This document shows, piece after piece, positions 53,343 through 62,998 of a DNA stretch of 64,000 nt (positions are counted from its first letter, which is position 1; each line of letters starts with the position of its first letter). The translations under genes were made by a program, and so were the position numbers. Source of the DNA: Cyanobium sp. Cruz-8D1. GTDB taxonomy: Bacteria > Cyanobacteriota > Cyanobacteriia > PCC-6307 > Cyanobiaceae. The notes under the pieces were generated by a model that was not told where the DNA came from, searched no databases, and saw only the letters and a list, made by a program, of their open reading frames with translations. Where the stretch lies: NCBI RefSeq assembly GCF_024345975.1, contig NZ_JAGQCD010000001.1, positions 186,001-250,000 of the forward strand, written 5' to 3'.

Positions 53343-53861
53343 TCAGGCGACGGCCGCGGCGGCGCGATCGAAGTAGGTGCCCACTTCGGACATCAGGGCA
53401 GCGCAGTCGCCCTGGGTGATGCCATTGCGATCGCCGGCGATGGCAATAGAAGCCGCCTTCATCTTGCGGATGCCTTCGGCCACGGAAGCGCCAGGAACGC
53501 CGAGAGCCAGGTAGGTCTCACGCAGACCGTTGAGGCAACGATCCTCGAGGACGGAGGCATCACCGGTGAAGATCGCGTAGGTGATGTAGCGCAGAACGAT
53601 CTCCATATCGCGCAGGCAGGCGGCCATGCGGCGATGGGTGTAAGCGTTGCCGCCGGGGGCGATCAGGGCCGGCTGCTGGTCGAACAGATCGCGGGCCGCG
53701 TTGGTGACGATCTTGGAGGCGTTGGAGGTGATGCGGTTGACGGTGTCCATCCGCTTGTTGCTCTCGGCCACCATGGCTCCCAGGGCATCGATCTGACCGG
53801 GGCTGAGGAATTCGCCGCGGGCATCGGCTTGGGCGACGAGCTTGGTGAAGGCGTCGAACAT
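53343..53861 (-). CDS. cpcB: Phycocyanin beta subunit, solitary
   Basis: A full-length (172 residues) C-phycocyanin beta chain. [39 protein letters not shown], the bilin cysteines Cys82 ([10 protein letters not shown]) and Cys153 ([11 protein letters not shown]), methylated-Asn site Asn72 and free Cys109 are all preserved. The globin fold needs an alpha partner, normally encoded by cpcA 50-100 bases downstream. Here no cpcA follows: a terminator starts 37 bases after the stop, and the next downstream gene is glnB. So this copy is an orphan; a second cpcBA operon is expected elsewhere. Confidence 0.97.
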   Translation of the reverse strand: MFDAFTKLVAQADARGEFLSPGQIDALGAMVAESNKRMDTVNRITSNASKIVTNAARDLFDQQPALIAPGGNAYTHRRMAACLRDMEIVLRYITYAIFTGDASVLEDRCLNGLRETYLALGVPGASVAEGIRKMKAASIAIAGDRNGITQGDCAALMSEVGTYFDRAAAAVA

Positions 53862-53980
53862 GGGGTTGCAGGAAGGCGTGGATGATCCGACTTTAGGTTC
53901 GTTGTCCGTGCCGGTGCGAGGGCCGGGGGGGGGTGTTGCCAAGGGGGTCTGTCTAGGCTGCACGGCCCCATCCCCCTTCC

Positions 53981-55276
53981 ATGGCCGGCTCCGTGTCTGA
54001 GCTTTTCGAGCCCCTGGACTGGGCGGCGCTGGCCTCCGAGGCGACGCCAGTTCTGGCGACACCAGCCTTCACGGATCCCGCCGCAGGTCCCACCAGCGCC
54101 CAGGCCCTGCAGCGCCTTTTCGGCCGCCCGGCAGGGGAGATCCGCGTCACGCTGTACCGGGATCACCACGCCTGGTGCCCCTACTGCCAGAAGGTCTGGC
54201 TGTGGCTGGAGGAGCGGCGGATTCCTTATCGGATCCGCAAGGTGACGATGTTCTGCTATGGGCAGAAGGAGCCCTGGTACACCGACCTGGTGCGGGGCGG
54301 CATGCTGCCGGCCCTCGCGCTGGATGGCCGCCTGGTCACCGAGAGCGATCGCATCCTGGAGGCCCTTGAGACGGCCTTCGGTCCCCTGGGGCTGGGGATG
54401 AACGCGCGCGAGGCGCTTCCCCTGCGCCAGCTGGAGCGTCAGTTGTTCCGGGCCTGGTGCCAATGGCTCTGCGTCCCGAGCCGTGGCGCCGCTGAGGAGG
54501 CCCGGGGCCAGCAGGGCTTCGAGCGCTTCGCCGAACGCTTCGCGATCGCCCTCGCCGCCGACCCCGGACCGTTTCTGCTGGGGGACCTGGGCACGGTGGA
54601 CCTGATCTTCGTGCCCTACCTCGAGCGGATGAACGCCAGCCTGGCCTACTACAAGGGCTTCCTGCTGCGGGAGCGTTACCCCGCCATCGACCGCTGGTTC
54701 GACGCCCTCGAGCAGCGCCCCACCTATCTGGGCACCCAGAGCGACTTCCACACCCATGCCCACGACCTCCCTCCCCAGATGGGGGGCTGTCACGCCAGTG
54801 GCACGCCGGAGCAGCGGGATCTGGCCCAGCGGATCGACGCCGGCCCCTGGCCCGTGCTGGCCCCCCCTGGAGCCGACCCCGAAACCAGCCAGCGTGAGCC
54901 GGCCGAGGCGGCCGGCGTGGCCCTGGCCAGGGTGCTGCGGCACCGGAACACCCTGCTGGCACGCAACCCCCTGGGCCCGGAAGGTCTGGATCGGGCGTTG
55001 CGCTGTGCGCTCACCCGCCTGATCACAGACAGGCCTTGCCCACCACCGGCTGGGTCGGCCAGGGGGCTGCGCTATCTGCGGGATCGCATCAGCGTGCCGA
55101 GGGACATGCCGCTGCACGCCGCCCGTCTGCTGCGCCGATCCCTGGAGGCCACCGCCTGCCTGGATCCGGCCGACCCTTGGGCTCCGGGGGAGCCGATTCC
55201 GGTTCAGCATCGCCGCGACCAGGATCCATCGCCCTTCCTGGCCGGTGCGAACCCCTCCCTAGCAGCGTCCCTCTAG
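53981..55276 (+). CDS. Glutathione-S-transferase-like protein with extended C-terminus
   Basis: A 431-residue protein. Thioredoxin-fold GST N domain at about 55-135 with a glutaredoxin-like [14 protein letters not shown] active site; the all-helical GST C domain follows to about 255 ([20 protein letters not shown]). The rest (about 265-431) is a cyanobacterial-type extension of unknown fold, Arg-rich. It diverges from cpcB across 119 bases. The CPYC pair suggests thiol redox or glutathionylation rather than classical transfer. Confidence 0.85.
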   Translation: MAGSVSELFEPLDWAALASEATPVLATPAFTDPAAGPTSAQALQRLFGRPAGEIRVTLYRDHHAWCPYCQKVWLWLEERRIPYRIRKVTMFCYGQKEPWYTDLVRGGMLPALALDGRLVTESDRILEALETAFGPLGLGMNAREALPLRQLERQLFRAWCQWLCVPSRGAAEEARGQQGFERFAERFAIALAADPGPFLLGDLGTVDLIFVPYLERMNASLAYYKGFLLRERYPAIDRWFDALEQRPTYLGTQSDFHTHAHDLPPQMGGCHASGTPEQRDLAQRIDAGPWPVLAPPGADPETSQREPAEAAGVALARVLRHRNTLLARNPLGPEGLDRALRCALTRLITDRPCPPPAGSARGLRYLRDRISVPRDMPLHAARLLRRSLEATACLDPADPWAPGEPIPVQHRRDQDPSPFLAGANPSLAASL

Positions 55277-55302
55277 CGTGAGCTCTGAAGCTTGAGGTGG
55301 CC

Positions 55303-55878
55303 ATGGCACGTCCTCCACAGCGCAGGCTCTCGGTGAAGAACGACGCCATCCTGCCGGTGGCAACCCTCTCGCTGCTGCTGGCCTGCGTGCCACCAGGCAC
55401 CCACGCCCTTGAGCTGGGGGGGCGCACCCAGTTCGTGCGGGCCCCCTGGAAAGTGGCCCTCACCAGCTACACCACCAATGTGGGCCAATCCCCGGCGGAG
55501 TACTTCTTCACCCTCAGCCTCGATGGGCAGGCGGGTGCTTCCCTCGGCGGCCTGACCATTCAGCAGACCCGCGGTGCCGACTGGCAATTCCCCTTCGCCG
55601 TCGAGCGGACCCGGGCCTTCCTGGGCGTTCCGCGCCGCGAGGGGCGTCCCATTCCGGTCCGAGCCAGCTTCGAGCCTGCCTCCCGCCTCTTCACCCTCAG
55701 CTTCCCTGAGCCCGTTCCCCCCGGCGCCACCGTCACCGTGTCCTTGCGGCCCTGGTTCAACCCCATCCAGGCCGACACCTACCTGTTTCAGGTGACGGCG
55801 ATTCCCTTCGGCCCCAACCCCTTACCCAGTCCCGTGGGGGTGGGCACCCTGCGGATCTACCAGCCCAACGACTGGTAA
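55303..55878 (+). CDS. DUF2808 exported protein
   Basis: A 191-residue protein with a Sec signal peptide (cleavage likely after GTHALE) and a beta-rich mature domain. APWKVALTSYTTNVGQSPAEYFF and GATVTVSLRPWFNP (ending in YQPNDW) match the cyanobacterial DUF2808 family as I recall it. No lipobox. Function unknown. Confidence 0.8.
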   Translation: MARPPQRRLSVKNDAILPVATLSLLLACVPPGTHALELGGRTQFVRAPWKVALTSYTTNVGQSPAEYFFTLSLDGQAGASLGGLTIQQTRGADWQFPFAVERTRAFLGVPRREGRPIPVRASFEPASRLFTLSFPEPVPPGATVTVSLRPWFNPIQADTYLFQVTAIPFGPNPLPSPVGVGTLRIYQPNDW

Positions 55879-55923
55879 GAGGTCGGAAGGCGCCAGAATG
55901 GAGCGTCTTCGACGACGTCAACG

Positions 55924-56202
55924 ATGCAGGCCAGCTGGAACGGAACGGTGATCGCCAGCAGCGAGGACATCGTGACGGTGGAAGGCAACGCCTATTTCCC
56001 GGCGGACTCGCTGGATGCCGCCTGCATCCGGCCTTCGAGCCATCGCTCCGTCTGCGGCTGGAAAGGGGAAGCCCATTACTACGACCTGGTGGTGGACGGC
56101 AAGGAGAACGCCAATGCCGTCTGGTACTACCCGGAGCCGAAGCAGGCCGCCAGCAACATCCGTGGCCGGGTGGCCTTCTGGAAAGGGGTGACGGTGCGCT
56201 GA
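55924..56202 (+). CDS. DUF427 family protein
   Basis: A 92-residue soluble protein with the DUF427 pattern: WNGTVIASSEDIVTVEGNAYFP is here represented by NGTVIAS, then CGWKGEAHYYDLVVDG and NAVWYYPEPKQAASNI. Small beta-barrel proteins of this family are widespread and uncharacterised. 45 bases after the DUF2808 gene. Confidence 0.88.
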   Translation: MQASWNGTVIASSEDIVTVEGNAYFPADSLDAACIRPSSHRSVCGWKGEAHYYDLVVDGKENANAVWYYPEPKQAASNIRGRVAFWKGVTVR

Positions 56203-56215
56203 GACCCTCAGGTTC

Positions 56216-56494
56216 TCAGGTGCCGGGATAGCGCAGGGTGCGCCATTCGCCGCTCAGGGTGCTCACTTCCACGCCGATGCCCACCGGTCCCTGCACGGGG
56301 CCGAATTCTTCCTGCCACCAGTGCAGTGCCTCGCTCCAGGCCGCATCCAGGGATTCGTAGAGGTCGTCGAGGATGGGATGGGGCTCACCCTGCTGATCCA
56401 CCAGCCGGTAGGTCCGGCAGGACTGGGAACTGCTGCGCTGACGGGTCTGAGGAAAGGAGATCGCCACGTCTTGCCTCGTATACAGGAATGGCAT
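56216..56494 (-). CDS. Conserved small hypothetical protein
   Basis: A 92-residue protein, polar with a Trp-rich helix (LDAAWSEALHWWQEEFG) and a strand-forming end (VGIGVEVSTLSGEWRTL). It resembles short picocyanobacterial proteins of unknown role. No motif known to me. Confidence 0.65.
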   Translation of the reverse strand: MPFLYTRQDVAISFPQTRQRSSSQSCRTYRLVDQQGEPHPILDDLYESLDAAWSEALHWWQEEFGPVQGPVGIGVEVSTLSGEWRTLRYPGT

Positions 56495-56539
56495 TCTGCC
56501 CCCTGTGCCAGATCGGAACTGTCACCTTCACAACATCTT

Positions 56540-57688
56540 TCAGTGTTGCTCCGCTACAGGGGGCCCGGCGGGATCCCGGGTCGGCGGGCGCTTCCGCCCC
56601 GTGCGATGGCTCACCTGGCGGCTGCGCTCCTGGTAGCGGTGCACCACCGGCAGCCTCTCCTCCTGGTAGCGCTGCAGGGCCAGCTCGGGGCTGGCGGCGA
56701 CGCGAGGGGCGAGCCAGGCGGCCAGGGCCACCGCATCCTCCAGTCCCGCCGTCATCCCCCGGGCCTGGGAGGAGCTCATGGCATGGGCGGCGTCGCCGAT
56801 CAGGGCCACCCGCCCCGCAACGAATGCCGGCAGGGGATCAATGTCGTAGGACCAGTTCGCGATCACCTCTTCCGCAGGCGTGGCGCTGATGATCGCGGCC
56901 GCGTCAGCGGGCAGCTTGGCCAGGGCGGTGGCGGGCACGCCCTCCGCCAGCAGCCTTTGCCGCGTGTCGCGGTCATCGGGGAGTTCCTCCTCCTGGAAGA
57001 AGCCCCAGTGGGTGCGCCCCTTGCCCTCCCCATCGGGGCCCAGATCGAAGAAGTTGGCGTAGATGCCCCGGCCGCGGGCATAGACGAAGAAATCCCCGTT
57101 GCTGCAGAAGCTCTCGTCCGTCACCACCCCACGCCAGACCCGATCCCCGAGGTACTGCAAGCGGCGATCGGAGCGGAGCAGGGTGGCCACCTTGGAGAAG
57201 ATCCCGTCGGCCCCGATCAGCAGATCGCCCGTCCATGGCGGGCCCTCGGCGAACCGCGCCTCAACGCCCGTGTCGCTCTGGCTCCAGCTGACGAGCGAGT
57301 GACAGCCCTGGAAACAGGCGGGATCGAGATGGCGCCAGAGAGCGTCGAGGATGGCGCGGCGGTGAATCAGCAGCGACGGCAGGTCGCCGGCGTCCCGTTC
57401 GGCCGGGCTGGCTTCGATCAGATCACCCCTGAGGTTGCGGAAGACGAACCGCTGCACGGGATGGCCGCCGGCCAGCAGGTCGTCCAGCAGGCCAGGGATG
57501 GCGGCCGCGGCCACCGCCTCGACGCCGCTCTTCACCAGCAGGATCCCGCAACCTTCGGCGCGCAGCCGCGGTGAACGCTCAAACAGGGTGACCCTGTGGC
57601 CCTGGCGCTGCAGGATCAAGGCGAGCAGCAGGCCGGAGCTGCCGGCCCCCACCACGGCGATACGAAGGCCGGTGGGGGCAGAACTCAT
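56540..57688 (-). CDS. FAD-dependent monooxygenase (UbiH/PHBH family)
   Basis: A 382-residue flavoprotein hydroxylase. The Rossmann FAD motif VVGAGSSGLLLALILQRQGH opens the chain; the DG motif LIGADGIFSKV and GDAAHAMSSSQARGMTAGLED are the FAD/NADPH signatures. Fits ubiquinone-hydroxylase or zeaxanthin-epoxidase-like enzymes; substrate unknown. The start overlaps the TerB-like stop by four bases. Confidence 0.9.
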   Translation of the reverse strand: MSSAPTGLRIAVVGAGSSGLLLALILQRQGHRVTLFERSPRLRAEGCGILLVKSGVEAVAAAAIPGLLDDLLAGGHPVQRFVFRNLRGDLIEASPAERDAGDLPSLLIHRRAILDALWRHLDPACFQGCHSLVSWSQSDTGVEARFAEGPPWTGDLLIGADGIFSKVATLLRSDRRLQYLGDRVWRGVVTDESFCSNGDFFVYARGRGIYANFFDLGPDGEGKGRTHWGFFQEEELPDDRDTRQRLLAEGVPATALAKLPADAAAIISATPAEEVIANWSYDIDPLPAFVAGRVALIGDAAHAMSSSQARGMTAGLEDAVALAAWLAPRVAASPELALQRYQEERLPVVHRYQERSRQVSHRTGRKRPPTRDPAGPPVAEQH

Positions 57689-58137
57689 GCGCTCACCGCA
57701 GGCTCCAGGATGCTGGCATGGAGGACGTCCATCACCGCGAGGACCTTGCTGGTTTCCTCCGGATCGAGGCGCAGGGTGGCGGCCAGGTCGGCGAGGATCT
57801 TCTGTTCCTGGTCCTGCAGAGGCCCGTCGGAGCGCATGATCTCCGCCGCCACGGCGTAGGCCGTGTGCCGCTGGCGGTCATCAAGCACCGCGGCCGCTTC
57901 CTCCATCAGCCCGATCGATCCCTTGGCCCGCAGGCCCTGCAGCAGGGTGTCCATCAGGGTGATCATCTCCTTGTCACTGCGACCTTTGAAGGGGGCGCGG
58001 TAATCCAGGGCGTGGCGCAGGGCCCGTGTGCCCGCCATGGTGAGAGCGCCATCCCAGGAGACGGCGGCGAGAGCGACCGCGGCGAAGGCCGTAGGTGCGT
58101 CCATGAACAACGTCGACAGCAGGAGAACACCCGTCAT
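57685..58137 (-). CDS. TerB-like domain protein
   Basis: A 150-residue helical protein with MDAPTAFAAVALAAVSWDGA (key residues AAVAxDG), AVAAEIMRSDGPLQDQEQKI and LAATLRLDPEETSKVL, the pattern of TerB/DUF533 domains. A relative of the protein at 46398-46817. Overlaps the monooxygenase by four bases, so they may be co-translated. Confidence 0.72.
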   Translation of the reverse strand: MTGVLLLSTLFMDAPTAFAAVALAAVSWDGALTMAGTRALRHALDYRAPFKGRSDKEMITLMDTLLQGLRAKGSIGLMEEAAAVLDDRQRHTAYAVAAEIMRSDGPLQDQEQKILADLAATLRLDPEETSKVLAVMDVLHASILEPAVSA

Positions 58138-58214
58138 CGTTCGCCCCAGGGGGCCCTGTCAGTGGCCGATGTGACCGAATCCACGAAAGAGTCCCCGGCT
58201 CCGCCCTCCGATTC

Positions 58215-58481
58215 TCAACGCTTGGAGGCCGCAGTCCCGCCGCTGCGGCTCTCCCGCCACAGCTTCAGATAGAGGGCATCGGGTTCCTGGTAGCGGGCCG
58301 GACGACAGTCGTGCAGGCGGGCCAGCTGCTGCCAGCACACGGTGCGCTGCACGTTTTTGAGGCTCTTGCCTTCCCGCACCAGCATTCGCATGGCCCGGCA
58401 ATAGGAGCCGTAGTGATCTTCGAGGTCCCGTAGTTCGGGGGATCCGTCGGCGGCGGGGAGCTGGTCGGCTGGAGGGCTCAT
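58215..58481 (-). CDS. Conserved small hypothetical protein
   Basis: From ATG 58481, 88 residues: YGSYCRAMRMLVREGKSLKN, TVCWQQLARLHDCRPARY and a basic tail. It is arginine-rich and without a membrane segment. Similar short proteins are common in picocyanobacteria. No function known. Confidence 0.65.
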   Translation of the reverse strand: MSPPADQLPAADGSPELRDLEDHYGSYCRAMRMLVREGKSLKNVQRTVCWQQLARLHDCRPARYQEPDALYLKLWRESRSGGTAASKR

Positions 58482-58570
58482 CGGTCGACTCCAGCACCTC
58501 CCCTGACGGCTCGACTGTGCCGAAGGGAACCAAGCGTGCAGAACGTGAGGTGCCGCCCGCCGGGAGGCCC

Positions 58571-58595
58571 AAAAAAAAAGGGCCCCGAAGGGCCC
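58571..58595 (-). terminator. Strong terminator after glnN
   Basis: GGGCCC stem with a short loop followed by nine Ts on the minus strand, 23 bases after the glnN stop. Confidence 0.9.
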
Positions 58596-58618
58596 TCCGC
58601 GCTGCACCGGTAGGGAGC

Positions 58619-60787
58619 TCAGCGGATGAACAGCATCTCCTGGTAGGAGGGCAGGGGCCAGAGGTTGTCGTCGACCACCGCCTCGAGGCCATCGACCGCT
58701 TCCCGCAGCTGATGCATCAGGGGCATCAGGGTGTCGGCGGAGTAGCGCATGTGCGCCACGGTGCCATGGGGGGCCTGGCTGATGGCACTTTCGAGCGCAC
58801 TGCTCAGTTCCATCGACTTGGCGCTGAGCGACGCGACCCTCTGCTGGGTTTCCGGGGACACCTGGAGGCCCATCGCCGTCTGCAGTTGCAGGGAACTGGC
58901 CAGTTCACCCAGATAGCGCATGGCAGCCGGGTAGATCTGGGTCTGGGCGATCTGCACGGCCAGCTTGGCCTCCACGTCGATGGCCAGCACGTACTGCTCG
59001 GCATAGACCTCAAAGCGGCTCTCCAGCTCCAGGGGGCTGAGGACGCCCTGGCTGGCAAACAGGTCGCGGATTTCAGGCCGCTGCAGCACCGGCAGGGAAT
59101 CGGCGGTGGTGGGCAGGTTCTCCAGGCCCCGCTCCTCCACGGCCACCCGGTGCCATTCGCTGGAATAGCCGTCGCCGCCGAAGACCACATTGCCGTGGTC
59201 GGTCATGATCTGCTTGAGCACGGAGAAGGCGGCACCGGGAAGGCTTTCGCCCGCGGCCATCTTCTGCTCCAGCTGGTCGCTCACGTAGGCGAGCGAGTCG
59301 GCCAGGATCGTGTTCATGGTCACCAGGGGCCCAGCCACCGACTGGTTGGAGCCAACGGCACGGAACTCGAAGCGGTTGCCGGTGAAGGCGAAGGGGGAGG
59401 TGCGGTTGCGGTCGCCGGGATCCTTGGGGAACTCCGGCAGCGTGTCGACGCCCAGCTGCATGACGCCGGCATGGGTGGAGCCCGTCACGTCCCCTTCCTT
59501 GATCTGGCGGAAGACGTCCTCGAGCTGGCTGCCCAGGTAGACGGAGATGATGGCCGGCGGGGCTTCGTTGGCACCGAGGCGGTGATCGTTGCCGGCGGTG
59601 GCCACCACGGCCCGCATCAGGGGGCCGAACTTATGCACCCCGCGGATGACGGCACCGCAGAACAGCAGGAACTGCATGTTCTCGTGGGGGGTGCTGCCCG
59701 GATCCAGCAGGTTGCCCTGGGTGGCGTTGCCAACCGACCAGTTGACGTGCTTGCCGGAACCGTTGATGCCCTCGAAGGGTTTCTCATGCAGCAGGCAGTT
59801 CATCCCGTGGCGCCGCGCCGTGCTCTTAAGGATGGTCATCGTGAGCTGCTGGTGGTCGGTCGCCACGTTGGCCGCCTCGAAGAACGGGGCGATCTCGAAC
59901 TGGCCCGGCGCCACCTCGTTGTGGCGCGTCTTGGCAGGGATCCCCAGCTTGTACATCTGGCGTTCCACGTCCTGCATGAACACCTGCACCCGCTGGGGGA
60001 TGGCGCCGAAGTAGTGGTCATCAAACTGCTGCCCCTTGGCGGAGGGCTTGCCGAAGAGGGTGCGGCCGGCCAGCAGCAGGTCGGGACGCAGGGGCACATA
60101 GGCGCTGTCGATGAGGAAATATTCCTGTTCGGCGCCGCAGCTGGAGTTGACGGGTGCCACGTCGGTTTCACCGAGCAGCCGCAGCAGGCGCTGGGCCTGC
60201 TTGTTCATGGCGGCGTTGGAGCGCAGCAGGGGGGTCTTTTTGTCGAGGGCCTCGCCGGTCCAGGAGATGAAGACGGTGGGAATGCAGAGGGTGAGACCGT
60301 TGGGGGTCTCCATCAGGAAGGCCGGGCTGGTGATGTCCCAGGCGGTGTAGCCGCGGGCCTCGAAGGTGGTGCGGATGCCGCCGCTCGGGAAGGAGGAGCC
60401 GTCAGGTTCGCCCTGCACCAGCACCTTGCCGGTGAATTCGGTGATCACCGAGCCGTCGCCCTGCACCGAAATGAAGCCGTCGTGCTTCTCGGCGGTGGCG
60501 TTGGTGAGTGGGTAGAAGACGTGGGCGTAATAGAGCGCGCCGCGACCGGTGGCCCATTCCTTCATCGCCTGGGCCACCACGTTGGCCACCGAGACGTCGA
60601 GCTTGCCGCTTTCCCTGATGGTGCGCTGCACCGACTTGAAGATGTCCTTGGGCAGCGCTGCCTTCATCTTGGACAGGCTGAACACGTCGCTAGCCCAGAG
60701 ATCATCGAGGGACTCGATGGGAGGCGTCACCACCGGCAGACGATTGTGGATCTCCTGCAGGGCGGCGAAGCGTTGGGGACTGGGCAT
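58619..60787 (-). CDS. glnN: Glutamine synthetase type III
   Basis: A 722-residue GSIII, the length typical of the family. [19 protein letters not shown] (Mg site), [39 protein letters not shown] (ammonia/glutamate site) and [20 protein letters not shown] are diagnostic. It assimilates ammonium into glutamine. In several cyanobacteria GlnN is NtcA-controlled and induced on nitrogen starvation, complementing GlnA; I see no clear NtcA box here. Start ATG 60787 chosen; longer frames upstream are not conserved. Confidence 0.97.
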   Translation of the reverse strand: MPSPQRFAALQEIHNRLPVVTPPIESLDDLWASDVFSLSKMKAALPKDIFKSVQRTIRESGKLDVSVANVVAQAMKEWATGRGALYYAHVFYPLTNATAEKHDGFISVQGDGSVITEFTGKVLVQGEPDGSSFPSGGIRTTFEARGYTAWDITSPAFLMETPNGLTLCIPTVFISWTGEALDKKTPLLRSNAAMNKQAQRLLRLLGETDVAPVNSSCGAEQEYFLIDSAYVPLRPDLLLAGRTLFGKPSAKGQQFDDHYFGAIPQRVQVFMQDVERQMYKLGIPAKTRHNEVAPGQFEIAPFFEAANVATDHQQLTMTILKSTARRHGMNCLLHEKPFEGINGSGKHVNWSVGNATQGNLLDPGSTPHENMQFLLFCGAVIRGVHKFGPLMRAVVATAGNDHRLGANEAPPAIISVYLGSQLEDVFRQIKEGDVTGSTHAGVMQLGVDTLPEFPKDPGDRNRTSPFAFTGNRFEFRAVGSNQSVAGPLVTMNTILADSLAYVSDQLEQKMAAGESLPGAAFSVLKQIMTDHGNVVFGGDGYSSEWHRVAVEERGLENLPTTADSLPVLQRPEIRDLFASQGVLSPLELESRFEVYAEQYVLAIDVEAKLAVQIAQTQIYPAAMRYLGELASSLQLQTAMGLQVSPETQQRVASLSAKSMELSSALESAISQAPHGTVAHMRYSADTLMPLMHQLREAVDGLEAVVDDNLWPLPSYQEMLFIR

Positions 60788-60894
60788 CGGAGAGGCTTGG
60801 ATTCGGCTGAGGGGTATCCAATCCTTGTGTCGGGGGCCGTCGGTGGTGCCGTTGATACAGAACGCCAGGTTGATCGGCGGCCCGGGGCGGCCCC

Positions 60895-61332
60895 TCAGCT
60901 CAGGTAGGAGCGGATCGCCGGCCGGCACCAGAACACCAGCGCCGCCAGGGTCAGGGCCCAGGCCAGGGGGGCGACCACAGCCAGCAGCAGGCGCTCCTCG
61001 CCCACCAGGGCCATCCGCACAATGCCGTAGGCCATCTCGATCGCCAGATCGAGCGACAGGGCCACGATCGCCAGCACCTGGCCCCACAGCCGCCACTTCA
61101 GCAGCGCTATGCAGGCCACCACCCCCAGGGCCACCGCGGGCAGCACGGCGCTGGTGTAGATGGCGACATTGGCCGTTCTCCAGAAGCCCCAGAGAAGGAT
61201 CGCCGCCAGGCCCAGCGGCAGCACCAACAGGTTGGTCACGAGTCCGAACCAGGCCAGCACGCGATAGCCGCGTGGTGGCTGCAGTTCCGCGAGGGCGTCA
61301 GGGGTCGTGAAAAGGGTCTGCATCGCAGCCAT
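60895..61332 (-). CDS. Membrane protein of unknown function
   Basis: About 145 residues (ATG 61332; 142 from ATG 61323) with four hydrophobic helices ([20 protein letters not shown], then three more) and a basic C-terminus. The loop KWRLWGQ precedes helix 3. No family recognised. Starts four bases after the upstream gene ends, so co-transcription is likely. Confidence 0.7.
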   Translation of the reverse strand: MAAMQTLFTTPDALAELQPPRGYRVLAWFGLVTNLLVLPLGLAAILLWGFWRTANVAIYTSAVLPAVALGVVACIALLKWRLWGQVLAIVALSLDLAIEMAYGIVRMALVGEERLLLAVVAPLAWALTLAALVFWCRPAIRSYLS

Positions 61333-61336
61333 TGTC

Positions 61337-61702
61337 TCAGTTGCGGTCGGGCAGGGCGCCGTCCCGGTCGGATCGAAACACCAGGTCAAGGTCCTGCATG
61401 ACCTGGGCCGCGATCGCCACCAGCGTCTCGAACAGTTCCTTGGTGTGGGGCGCGCCGGCCCCCATGGCCTCCCGGCTCATCAGCACCAGTTCCAGCACGG
61501 GACCATCCGCCTTGGCCTGCACATCGGCGATCAGCTGCAGCCGCAGCTTCTCGTGCTCCCCCCGGACCATGGCGCTGAGGTGGGCGGGTGAGCGATGCTC
61601 CACCTCGGCGTGGAACCGCTGGATCAGGGGATCGAGCCGATCGATGAGTTCGGGTGGCGGCAGCGGCAGCCGGGGCCTGAAAAGGAGCAGAAAACGGGCC
61701 AT
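61337..61702 (-). CDS. Conserved hypothetical protein
   Basis: A 121-residue soluble protein from ATG 61702: MARFLLLFRPRLPLPPPELI, then a helical charged part with AMVRGEHEKLRLQLIADVQAK-type stretches and a short loop ALPDRN. No motif I know. Forms a tight pair with the downstream membrane-protein gene. Confidence 0.65.
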   Translation of the reverse strand: MARFLLLFRPRLPLPPPELIDRLDPLIQRFHAEVEHRSPAHLSAMVRGEHEKLRLQLIADVQAKADGPVLELVLMSREAMGAGAPHTKELFETLVAIAAQVMQDLDLVFRSDRDGALPDRN

Positions 61703-61772
61703 GACATCCGGCTGTTCCACCCATCCTGGAGCCGGGGCAAGGTTCGGTACCACCGCTGCCGGCCAGCTGTGC

Positions 61773-62465
61773 TCAGCACAGCTCGAACAGCAGCAGATCC
61801 GCCCCATCGGCGCCGGCCTCGAAGCTGGCGGGTGGGGCCGCCGGGAAGCCCAAGCCGTCGCCCCGCTGCAGCGTCCGGCCGAAGGCCGTCCCCTGGCCAG
61901 CAATCAGCTGCAGCCAGCCGCTGGCCCCAGGGGCGATGGCCAGATCCAGGCGGTCCCCGGCAGCGGGCCGTGCCCGCCAGAGGCGCACCGGCCGGTTGAT
62001 CGCCAGGGCTCCCTGGCGTTCGTCCGGGTCCAGCAGCGGCACCCAGCCTTGGCGAAGCTGGAAAGGCTTCTGGCGGTAGGAGGGGGCCTGGCCCTCCCGG
62101 CTCGGTTCGATCCAGATCTGCAGCAGGCGGCAGGCGCGATCGCCCTGGTTCATCTCGCTGTGCACCACGCCCGTGCCGGCGCTCATCGCCTGCACTTCCC
62201 CGGCCCGGAGCACCTCGCTGTGGCCCATGGAATCGCGATGGTTGAGCTGGCCGTCCACCATCACCGTGACGATCTCCATGTCCCGGTGCGGATGCAGGCC
62301 GAAGCCGCTGCCGGCGGCGATCGTGTCGTCGTTGATCACGCGCAGCGGACCGAAGCCCATCCAGGCCGGATCGTGATGGTGGGAGAAGGAGAAGCTGTGC
62401 CAGCTGTCCAGCCAGTCGAGCTGGCTGTGGAACCGCTCTCCGGCAGGTCGGAAGACAAGGGTCAT
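61773..62465 (-). CDS. Pirin-family bicupin
   Basis: A 230-residue bicupin. The iron site motif is HPHRDMEIVTVMVDGQLNHR (about 53-72, two His), followed by GEVQAMSAGTGVVHSEMN, typical of YhaK/YhhW-like pirins with quercetinase-type activity. Second cupin domain in the C-terminal half. Cytosolic. Likely co-transcribed with the FMN reductase gene. Confidence 0.93.
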   Translation of the reverse strand: MTLVFRPAGERFHSQLDWLDSWHSFSFSHHHDPAWMGFGPLRVINDDTIAAGSGFGLHPHRDMEIVTVMVDGQLNHRDSMGHSEVLRAGEVQAMSAGTGVVHSEMNQGDRACRLLQIWIEPSREGQAPSYRQKPFQLRQGWVPLLDPDERQGALAINRPVRLWRARPAAGDRLDLAIAPGASGWLQLIAGQGTAFGRTLQRGDGLGFPAAPPASFEAGADGADLLLFELC

Positions 62466-62478
62466 GGGGGCAGGGTCG

Positions 62479-62997
62479 TCAGGGTTGGATCAGGTCCATC
62501 CGCTGGAGGCGGCGCACGATGTCGTCGATGCTGCTGTCCTTGGCGGGATTCTGGCGGCTGCAGGAGAGCTGGCGACCGACCACATGGGCCCCGAGGTGGG
62601 CCAGCTGGATGCGCAGCACGGCCAGCACTTCCACGCCGGGCCCGCCGGAATGGGTGGCGATCGCGATCGGCCGGCCGTTGAACAGGGTGCGGAACTCCTC
62701 CCCCTGGACCGACAGCCAGGCGATGGCGCTGGTCAGCACCGGGGGCAACGAGCCGTTGTACTCGGGGGCGCAGATCACCCAGCGGGGGGTGGCCCCGAGG
62801 GTCTGGCTGAGCGTGCCGACCGCAGCGGGAAGGCCGGCTTCGGCGTGGGTGCGGGGGTTGTAGAGCGGCAGGGGAAGGGCCGTGAGGTCGAGCACCTCGG
62901 CCCCCATGCCGCGGGCGCGAGCCGCGGCGGCAAAGCGTTGCGAGAGTGCCAGGTTGTCACCGTTGCTGGCACTGAGTACCAGAAGATCGGGGGCCAT
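62479..62997 (-). CDS. NADPH-dependent FMN reductase
   Basis: A 172-residue flavodoxin-like reductase. ATG 62997 begins MAPDLLVLSASNGDNLALS; the FMN/NADPH motif is ICAPEYNGSLPPVLTSAIAWL, with THSGGPGVEVL following. Reduces FMN, quinones or azo compounds in relatives. Its start lies one base after the OYE stop. Confidence 0.9.
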   Translation of the reverse strand: MAPDLLVLSASNGDNLALSQRFAAAARARGMGAEVLDLTALPLPLYNPRTHAEAGLPAAVGTLSQTLGATPRWVICAPEYNGSLPPVLTSAIAWLSVQGEEFRTLFNGRPIAIATHSGGPGVEVLAVLRIQLAHLGAHVVGRQLSCSRQNPAKDSSIDDIVRRLQRMDLIQP

Positions 62998-62998
62998 G

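Noticed and set aside
60788-60894. NtcA box before glnN
   Set aside because: GTA with an 8-base spacer is found but is followed by ACC, not TAC; not convincing.
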